This document shows, one piece after another, positions 32,083 to 37,951 of a DNA stretch of 37,951 nucleotides. Position 1 is the stretch's first letter, and the number at the start of each line of letters is the position of its first letter. The DNA is from UKL13-2 sp040006575. Its GTDB lineage: Bacteria; Pseudomonadota; Gammaproteobacteria; Burkholderiales; Usitatibacteraceae. The position numbers and the translations under genes were made by a program. A model generated the notes under the pieces. That model did no database searches, had not been told where the DNA came from, and was given only the letters and a program-made list of their open reading frames with translations. The DNA is taken from NCBI GenBank assembly GCA_040006575.1, contig JBDTWS010000015.1, forward strand, positions 1 to 37,951. Direction: 5' to 3'.

Positions 32083-32274
32083 CGGGACTCACGGCCTTGC
32101 CCGGCGTAGCCTGCCCTCACCGTCGCATTGCTTCCATCCTGGATATGGTGCATGTGGTGCATCTCTTGCCTCCCCGCGTGAGTGTACCTAATTCGCCCGG
32201 AGCGTTCTAGCGCCCAAGGGCGGTATGCGCCGAGTGAGGGTCGCGCGTGGACCCTGCCGCGAAGGACGCGGCGC

Positions 32275-32280
32275 TATAAT
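32275..32280 (+). promoter_or_regulatory. Probable -10 element of the prlC promoter
   Basis: A perfect TATAAT lies 34 bases before ATG 32314. The region 17 bases upstream (CCCTGC) is a poor -35. The rest of the 221-bp gap (32093-32313) shows only a tandem TGGTGCATG pair and no gene. Confidence 0.45.
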
Positions 32281-32313
32281 CAATAGCCGCAAAAATGCGA
32301 CCCGAACGAAAGA

Positions 32314-34374
32314 ATGCTGCCGATGAATACCACGCTCCCCGCCAATCCGCTGCTCGATTTTTCCGGGTTGCCCCGCTATGGCGCCATTGTGCCTTCGCAC
32401 ATCCAGCCGGCCATTGACCTGCTCATCGGCGAATGCCGCGCGGCCGTGGAGTCCTTGGCGCAATCGACCGCCACGCCGAGTTGGGAAAATTTTGTCACGC
32501 CCCTGGACGATGTCACCGAGCGGCTGTCGCGGGCCTGGAATGTTGTCGGCCACCTGAATGCTGTAGTCAACACGCCGCCGTTGCGCGATGCGTACAACGC
32601 CGCATTGCCGGTGGTCACGCAGTTCTGGACCGAACTGTCGCAGGACGAACGTCTGTTCTCGCGTTACAAGGCGCTACGAGCGTCGCCGGCCTTCGCCGGC
32701 CTTGACGGTGCGCGGCGCCAGTCGCTGGAAAACGAGTTGCGTGATTTCAGGCTGGGTGGCGCCGAGCTGGCCGCCGCCGATAAAGCCCGTTTTGCCGCCG
32801 TACAGGAAGAGCTGTCGACGCTGATGTCGACGTTCAACGATCACCTGCTCGATGCCACCAATGCGTGGTCCTACTTCACGGAAGACGAAAGTGAATTATC
32901 CGGGCTGCCGGAGGATAACAAAACGGTGGCGCGCGAAGCGGCAAAGAAGGACGGCAAGCCGGGCTGGAAATTTACGTTGCACATGCCCTGCTACCTGCCA
33001 GTGATGCAGTATGCGGATTCGCGCAAGCTGCGCGAGCTCATGTATCACGCCTATTCCACACGCGCTTCCGAACTGGGCGCGGACCCGAAATGGGACAACA
33101 CCGGCATCATCCAGCGCATCCTGGTTTTGCGCGCGGAAACGGCGCAACTGCTCGGATTTGAAAGCTATGCGGGGGTATCGCTCGCCACCAAGATGGCCGA
33201 GTCGCCCGCCGACGTCAGCGAATTCCTGCAGAGCATGGCCGGCAAGGCACGACCGTTTGCGCTGAACGACTGGCAGGAACTGGCGGCCTTTGCCCGCACG
33301 GAAATGAACATGGCCGATGTCGAGGCCTGGGATGCCGCCTATCTTTCGGAGAAACTGCGCGAGCAGCGTTATGCGTTTTCCGACAGTGAAGTGAAACAGT
33401 ACTTTCCCGAGCCGCAGGTGCTGGCCGGCCTGTTCCGCGTCATCGATTCCCTGTACGGCCTCAACGTCGCGCCTGCCAAGGCGGAAACCTGGCATCCGGA
33501 CGTGCGCTTTTTCGACCTGCGCAATCGCGACGGTTCGCTGGTTGGCCAGTTCTACCTCGACCTGTATGCGCGCGAAGGAAAGCGCGGCGGCGCGTGGATG
33601 AACGATGCCATCAACCGCCGCCGCACCGAAGCCGGCATCCAGCATCCGGTGGCCTATCTGAATTGCAATTTCGCAGCGCCGATCGAAGGCCGCCCCGCTC
33701 TATTCACGCACGACGATGTGATCACGCTGTTCCATGAGTTCGGCCACGGCTTGCACCAGTTGCTGACCGAAGTCGAAGAGCTGGGCGTGTCCGGCATCAA
33801 CGGCGTGGAATGGGACGCGGTCGAGCTGCCCAGCCAGTTCATGGAAAATTTCTGCTGGGAATGGGATGTGCTGAAGCACATGACCAAACACGTCGACACC
33901 GGCGAAACACTGCCGGTGGCGCTGTTCGACAAGATGATTGCCGCGCGCAATTTCCAGAGTGGCATGCAGTTCATTCGCCAGCTGGAGTTTTCGCTGCTCG
34001 ACATGCGCCTGCATGCCGGTTTCGATCCGGCCGCCGATGATTTCCAGGGGCTGGTGAACGAAGTGCGGAGCGCCGTTGCCGTCGTCAAATATCCGGCCTT
34101 CAATCGTTCGGCGCATGCGTTCGCGCATATCTTCGGCGGCGGATATGCGGCCGGGTATTACAGCTACAAGTGGGCCGAAGTCCTGTCGGCGGACGCCTAT
34201 GCAGCTTTCGAGGAAACCGGCGTGCTGAATGCCGAGACGGGCGCACGTTTCCGGCGCGAAGTGCTGGCGCGCGGCGGCAGCCGGCCGGCGATGGATTCGT
34301 TCGCAGCCTTCCGTGGCCGCAAACCGGACATGGAACCGCTGTTGCGCCATAATGGAATGAAGCTTGCCGCGTAG
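32314..34374 (+). CDS. prlC: Oligopeptidase A (M3 family metallopeptidase)
   Basis: A 686-aa cytoplasmic zinc oligopeptidase that degrades short peptides, including cleaved signal peptides. The zinc motif HEFGHGLHQLL (H474, E475, H478) is followed by GINGVEWDAVELPSQFMENF, which carries the third zinc ligand (Glu). The C-terminal FAHIFGGGYAAGYYSYKWAEVLSADAYAAF is typical of the M3A OpdA/Dcp group. Two starts are possible, ATG 32314 and ATG 32323 three codons later; neither has a strong ribosome site. Divergent from the cyclase-TonB gene and next to oxidative or envelope-stress type genes. Confidence 0.96.
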   Translation: MLPMNTTLPANPLLDFSGLPRYGAIVPSHIQPAIDLLIGECRAAVESLAQSTATPSWENFVTPLDDVTERLSRAWNVVGHLNAVVNTPPLRDAYNAALPVVTQFWTELSQDERLFSRYKALRASPAFAGLDGARRQSLENELRDFRLGGAELAAADKARFAAVQEELSTLMSTFNDHLLDATNAWSYFTEDESELSGLPEDNKTVAREAAKKDGKPGWKFTLHMPCYLPVMQYADSRKLRELMYHAYSTRASELGADPKWDNTGIIQRILVLRAETAQLLGFESYAGVSLATKMAESPADVSEFLQSMAGKARPFALNDWQELAAFARTEMNMADVEAWDAAYLSEKLREQRYAFSDSEVKQYFPEPQVLAGLFRVIDSLYGLNVAPAKAETWHPDVRFFDLRNRDGSLVGQFYLDLYAREGKRGGAWMNDAINRRRTEAGIQHPVAYLNCNFAAPIEGRPALFTHDDVITLFHEFGHGLHQLLTEVEELGVSGINGVEWDAVELPSQFMENFCWEWDVLKHMTKHVDTGETLPVALFDKMIAARNFQSGMQFIRQLEFSLLDMRLHAGFDPAADDFQGLVNEVRSAVAVVKYPAFNRSAHAFAHIFGGGYAAGYYSYKWAEVLSADAYAAFEETGVLNAETGARFRREVLARGGSRPAMDSFAAFRGRKPDMEPLLRHNGMKLAA

Positions 34375-34459
34375 TTACAACCCTGTCGTAACGGAGTGGC
34401 AACCGCGTGGTAACCAGGCATCACCCGGCGCGGTCGACAATTATTCGAGGAGCAAAACC

Positions 34460-35068
34460 ATGAATGCACTGCGTGCCAAAAGCGCAATTCTGCCTGTCGT
34501 AATACTGGCCGCCGCCTGCCTGGGCGGAAACGCCTTGGCCCAGCAGCTCTATAAATGGGTCGATGCCGACGGCAAGGTGACGTACTCCGATGTGCCGCCG
34601 CCGAAGGATGCGAAAAACGTCCAGCAGAAAAACATGAGCGACGCCAGCGGCAATGACGACAACACGCCTTACAGCGTGCGCATCGCCATCGAACGCAACC
34701 CGGTGGTGCTGTATGCCAATGCATGCGGAGAACCCTGCGACAGCGCACGCGCTTTGCTGAAAACGCGCGGCATTCCCTACGCCGACCGCAACCCCGAAAA
34801 AGATCCCGCTGCAATGGATGCGCTGAAAAAGGCGACCGGCGAACAACAGGTGCCGGTGCTGACGATCGGCGAAGGCGTGCAGAAGGGTTTCGGCGCGGAA
34901 GACTGGAATGCTGCACTCACGTCGGCAGGCTACCCGCGCAACAATCCCAACCTGCGCCCGAGGACGCCGCCCGCCCCTGCGCCGGGAACGCCAGGATCTC
35001 CTGCAACGTCGACCCCGCCATCGACACCGCCCGTGGCCGATCCGCCACGCAGCACACCCGGCAAATAA
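34460..35068 (+). CDS. Exported DUF4124 and glutaredoxin-like protein
   Basis: A 202-aa protein with AGGAG well placed before ATG 34460. A signal peptide ends near GNALA (residue 27). A DUF4124 segment (QLYKWVDADGKVTYSDVPPP) follows, then a glutaredoxin-like domain (about 75-150) with VVLYANACGEPCDSARALL, the conserved cis-Pro region QQVPVLTIG, and GFGAEDWNAAL. The thiol motif is C89-G-E-P-C93, with three residues between the cysteines instead of the usual two. The C-terminus is a Pro/Thr/Ser-rich tail (about 160-202). Probably a periplasmic redox protein; partner unknown. It lies 85 bases after prlC and 27 before the exonuclease gene. Confidence 0.8.
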   Translation: MNALRAKSAILPVVILAAACLGGNALAQQLYKWVDADGKVTYSDVPPPKDAKNVQQKNMSDASGNDDNTPYSVRIAIERNPVVLYANACGEPCDSARALLKTRGIPYADRNPEKDPAAMDALKKATGEQQVPVLTIGEGVQKGFGAEDWNAALTSAGYPRNNPNLRPRTPPAPAPGTPGSPATSTPPSTPPVADPPRSTPGK

Positions 35069-35095
35069 TCAACGGTTCAGCAGGGACAGTTGCCG

Positions 35096-35860
35096 ATGAA
35101 GCTTGCCGCCTGGAACGTCAATTCGCTCAACGTGCGCCTGCCGCATGTGCTGGACTGGCTGAAAACCCACCAGCCCGATGTGCTGTGCCTGCAGGAATTG
35201 AAACTGGACGATGTGAAATTTCCATTGGCCGCCATTGAAGACGCGGGCTATCACGCGGTGTACGACGGCCAGAAAACCTACAACGGCGTGGCCATTCTCT
35301 CGAAGTGCAAAGCCGAAGACGTCAGCAAGGGCATGCCGGGATTTGCCGATGAACAGAAGCGTGTCATCGCCGCGACATTCAACGGCGTGCGCGTGGTCTG
35401 TGTCTATATCCCCAACGGGCAAAGCGTGGGGTCGGACAAATACCAGTACAAGCTGCGCTGGCTGGGCGCACTCGCGGAATACATGCAGAAGGAGATCGCC
35501 ACTTACACCGACGTGGCGCTGCTGGGCGATTACAACATCGCACCGGAAGATTGCGATGTGCACGATCCGCAGGCGTGGGCGGGGCAGGTGCTGTGCTCGG
35601 ACCTCGAGCGGGAGGCGCTGAAGCGGCTGGTGGACCTGGGCCTGAAGGACAGTTTCCGCCTGTTTCCCCAGGCCGAAAAGAGTTATTCATGGTGGGATTA
35701 CCGGATGAATGGATTCAAGCGCAACCTGGGTTTGCGCATTGACCACATCCTGCTGACTCCCTCGCTGGTCGAGCGCTGCGAAAGTGCTGCCATCGACGTC
35801 GAACCGCGAAAATGGGAACGTCCGTCGGATCACGCACCCGTTTCGGTCGTACTGCGATAG
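35096..35860 (+). CDS. xthA: Exonuclease III family AP endonuclease
   Basis: A 254-aa DNA repair nuclease of the exonuclease III group. It cuts at abasic sites and removes 3' blocking groups. Catalytic features: WNVNSLNVR (N7), LQELKLDD (E34), LLGDYNIAPED (Asp/Asn pair), LGLRIDHILLTP and SDHAPVSVVLR (final Asp-His). ATG 35096 is used with AGGGA upstream; a TTG two codons earlier is the alternative. E. coli XthA is 268 aa, so the length is ordinary. Confidence 0.92.
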   Translation: MKLAAWNVNSLNVRLPHVLDWLKTHQPDVLCLQELKLDDVKFPLAAIEDAGYHAVYDGQKTYNGVAILSKCKAEDVSKGMPGFADEQKRVIAATFNGVRVVCVYIPNGQSVGSDKYQYKLRWLGALAEYMQKEIATYTDVALLGDYNIAPEDCDVHDPQAWAGQVLCSDLEREALKRLVDLGLKDSFRLFPQAEKSYSWWDYRMNGFKRNLGLRIDHILLTPSLVERCESAAIDVEPRKWERPSDHAPVSVVLR

Positions 35861-35928
35861 CATTTCCGCCTTGAACCTCCCCACTGCCGCAGCCGCAGCA
35901 AGCGCGCGCCACCAATGAATCGCCATAG

Positions 35929-37951
35929 ATGAACGCGTCCGACCCCAAGGCACACGACAGCGCGCACGATCCCGCGACGACTGCCGCCGAAGTGCTGGCG
36001 CGTTACGACATCCTCGATACGCCGCCTGAACCTGCATTTGATGACCTCGCACGCCGAGCTGCGCAGGTGTTCGACGCGACCATGGCCGGCGTTTCCCTGT
36101 TCGACGAGGATGGCGGCGGCCGCGGCTGGCGCGAATGGTTTAAATCACGCGTAAATTTCCCGGTGAACGTACTAGCGCGTGAACTCAGCTTCTTCCTGCC
36201 GGCTGCGTCCGGCACCGACCATCGTCTTCGTATTTTCGTGGTGCCCGATGCGCTTGCAGACAAGCGCTTCCGCGATCACCCGCTGGTGTCGGATGAACCC
36301 AATATCTGTTTTTACGCCGGTGCCGCCATCGTCTCCAAGGAAGGCATCATCATTGGCGCGCTGTCGGTGTTCGACAGCGTTGCACGCGAAGCTGTGCCGC
36401 GTGAACTCGAGGCGCTGATCAATCTTGCCGAATTGACCCGCGCCCGGCTGGAAGCACGCGCCGAACGCCGCCTTGAATCTCGCATCGAGCGACCGGCCGC
36501 ACGCCCGGTCAAATTCTTCTCGGCACAGGCTGCGGCGGTGAGTGAAGCGGCCAAGGCCGAGCAGCATCTTGAGCACGTCACCCAGGAATTCCAGCGCCTG
36601 GAACAATTACTTGAAGACGAAATCGCCACGCGCAAGGCGGCTGAGGACCGGCTGCGCAATGAAAAGGAATTTTCCGACGCAGCGATCCAGAGCCTGCCGG
36701 GTGCATTTTTCATGTTCGATGCCGATGGGAAAATGGTCCGCTGGAATGAAAGTTTCGCCGATAACACCGGCTACGGCGCGCAGGAAATGGAGCAGAAACG
36801 CGCGCTCGATTTCATCGCTGATCGCGATCGCCAGACCGTGGCCGACGCGATTCGCAAAGTGTTCGAGACCGGCAGTGAAATCTCAATCGAAGCCGAGATA
36901 CGCAGCAAATCGGGGCGTGACACACCCTATTCATTTCACGGCCGTGCGCTGGACATCGGCGGCCGCCGCTTTTGCCTCGGCGTGGGCCGCGATATCACCG
37001 ACCGCCGCCGCGCTGAACATGAAATCACCCGCGCCAAGGAGCGGCTGGACTTGGCGCTGGTCGGTTCCAACCTGGCCATCTGGGACTGGGACCTGACGTC
37101 AAACGTGGTCTATTTCAGCGAGGAATGGGAACAACTGCTGGGTGCCAAGCCCACCGATCTTCCCGGCACGGTGTTCAGCGGCGAGGACGTATTCGGCTGG
37201 AATCACCCGGAAGACCGCGACCGTTTCCGCGCCACGCTGCTGGCCGCCGCGAAAGGCGAGACCGTCGATTTCTTCTGCGAATATCGCGTGCCCGATGCGC
37301 ATGGCGAATGGATGTGGATGCAGTCCAAGGGCAAAGTGGCCGAACGCGGTGAAGACGGCCGCGCGCTGCGCATGACCGGCACCACTTCCAACGTCACGCA
37401 CCGGAAACTGGCCGAAGACCGCGTCGAGTTCCTGGCCACGCGCGACCCGCTGACCAGCCTGCCCAATCGCATGCTGCTCAACGACCGGCTCGAGCAGGGC
37501 GTCGCCAATGCCGCACGAAAAAAATCGCGGCTCGCATTCATGTTTATCGACCTGGACCGCTTCAAGACCATCAACGATTCGCTGGGACACGATGTCGGCG
37601 ATGAACTGTTGAAGCGCGTATCCGCGCGGCTCTCCGCCTGTGTGCGCGCGACGGATACCGTGGCGCGGCTGGGTGGGGACGAATTCGCGGTGATCCTCGA
37701 AAACCTGCCGCAGAGTGACCCCGACGGCGCGGACGCGTACGAAGGCGCGCAAAGTGTCGCCGACAAGATGATCTCCTCGCTGGCCGCGCCCATCATGATC
37801 AACGGCCAGCACCTCAACACCTCGTGCTCGATCGGCATCAGCGTCTATCCCAGCGACGGCCAGGATCCGCAGTCACTCATGAAACACGCCGACGTAGCGA
37901 TGTACGACGCCAAGGCCAAGGGCCGCAACAACTACCAGTTCTTCTCGCACG
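35929..37951 (+). CDS. GAF-PAS-PAS-GGDEF diguanylate cyclase, 3' end outside window
   Basis: The frame is open from ATG 35929 to the window edge (674 complete codons). Domains in order: a GAF domain (about 20-165; FDDLARRAAQVFDATMAGVSLFD, then HPLVSDEPNICFYAGAAIV); a coiled coil (about 195-240); two PAS domains (about 245-360, ending GVGRDITDRR, and about 370-495, with PAC-like GTTSNVTHRKLAEDR); and a GGDEF domain. The active site RLGGDEF has GGDEF at 582-586. An RATD inhibition-site motif (R573-x-x-D) lies five residues upstream, so it should make cyclic di-GMP and be feedback-inhibited. An EAL domain could follow outside the window. No membrane helix is seen, so it is probably a cytoplasmic sensor. 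The ribosome site is weak. Confidence 0.92.
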   Translation, partial: MNASDPKAHDSAHDPATTAAEVLARYDILDTPPEPAFDDLARRAAQVFDATMAGVSLFDEDGGGRGWREWFKSRVNFPVNVLARELSFFLPAASGTDHRLRIFVVPDALADKRFRDHPLVSDEPNICFYAGAAIVSKEGIIIGALSVFDSVAREAVPRELEALINLAELTRARLEARAERRLESRIERPAARPVKFFSAQAAAVSEAAKAEQHLEHVTQEFQRLEQLLEDEIATRKAAEDRLRNEKEFSDAAIQSLPGAFFMFDADGKMVRWNESFADNTGYGAQEMEQKRALDFIADRDRQTVADAIRKVFETGSEISIEAEIRSKSGRDTPYSFHGRALDIGGRRFCLGVGRDITDRRRAEHEITRAKERLDLALVGSNLAIWDWDLTSNVVYFSEEWEQLLGAKPTDLPGTVFSGEDVFGWNHPEDRDRFRATLLAAAKGETVDFFCEYRVPDAHGEWMWMQSKGKVAERGEDGRALRMTGTTSNVTHRKLAEDRVEFLATRDPLTSLPNRMLLNDRLEQGVANAARKKSRLAFMFIDLDRFKTINDSLGHDVGDELLKRVSARLSACVRATDTVARLGGDEFAVILENLPQSDPDGADAYEGAQSVADKMISSLAAPIMINGQHLNTSCSIGISVYPSDGQDPQSLMKHADVAMYDAKAKGRNNYQFFSH

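Noticed and set aside
1..37951. tRNA, rRNA, CRISPR arrays, toxin-antitoxin pairs and phage structural genes
   Set aside because: Looked for on both strands by eye; nothing with supporting structure was seen. A covariance-model scan would be needed to exclude small RNAs.

Overview
The window is GC-rich bacterial DNA with tightly packed genes, many overlapping by 1-8 bases. It most resembles a proteobacterial chromosome, probably Betaproteobacteria (Burkholderiales-like). Three things point that way: the yqgE-ruvX-pyrR-pyrB-pyrC' gene order, a Bug/TctC-type periplasmic receptor, and a metE/metR divergon with a MetR box. This is inferred from gene content, not from a database comparison. No rRNA, tRNA or CRISPR array was seen.

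Layout. 1-1.6 kb: mobile DNA, namely the 3' part of an ISXO2-like (IS1595 family) transposase, two small co-oriented cargo ORFs and a convergent RusA-like gene. 1.6-5.7 kb: an arsenic island. phnD-phnE (phosphonate-type ABC importer, no ATPase gene in view) diverges from arsR-arsI-arsC-aqpS, a chain of overlapping genes for sensing, C-As bond cleavage, arsenate reduction and channel-mediated efflux. 5.9-7.4 kb: an AsmA-family protein. 7.4-15.5 kb: a complete high-affinity K+ uptake operon reading leftwards, kdpF-A-B-C-D-E, led by a 30-aa membrane peptide gene and a candidate KdpE box. 15.8-19.7 kb: a catabolic cluster with a TctC receptor, a sugar-acid dehydratase and a 3-hydroxyacyl-CoA dehydrogenase-like enzyme. 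19.8-23.2 kb: metE and divergent metR. 23.3-24.9 kb: a class I photolyase. 24.9-28.7 kb: yqgE-ruvX-pyrR-pyrB-pyrC'. 28.7-32.0 kb: a two-gene signalling unit, a class III nucleotide cyclase domain fused through a membrane segment to a TonB C-terminal domain, followed by a tail-anchored Ser/Thr kinase. 32.3-35.9 kb: oligopeptidase A, a DUF4124-glutaredoxin-like exported protein and an exonuclease III-like enzyme. 35.9 kb to the end: a GAF-PAS-PAS-GGDEF diguanylate cyclase cut by the window edge.

The most unusual items are: (1) the cyclase-TonB fusion with its kinase partner; (2) a phosphonate-type importer facing an organoarsenical detoxification operon; (3) a 24-bp tandem duplication that gives kdpA two Shine-Dalgarno/start modules; (4) short genes outside normal ORF length limits (30-aa kdp leader peptide, kdpF, 51-aa transposon cargo); and (5) a candidate family of about 50-bp palindromic intergenic repeats with three copies here.
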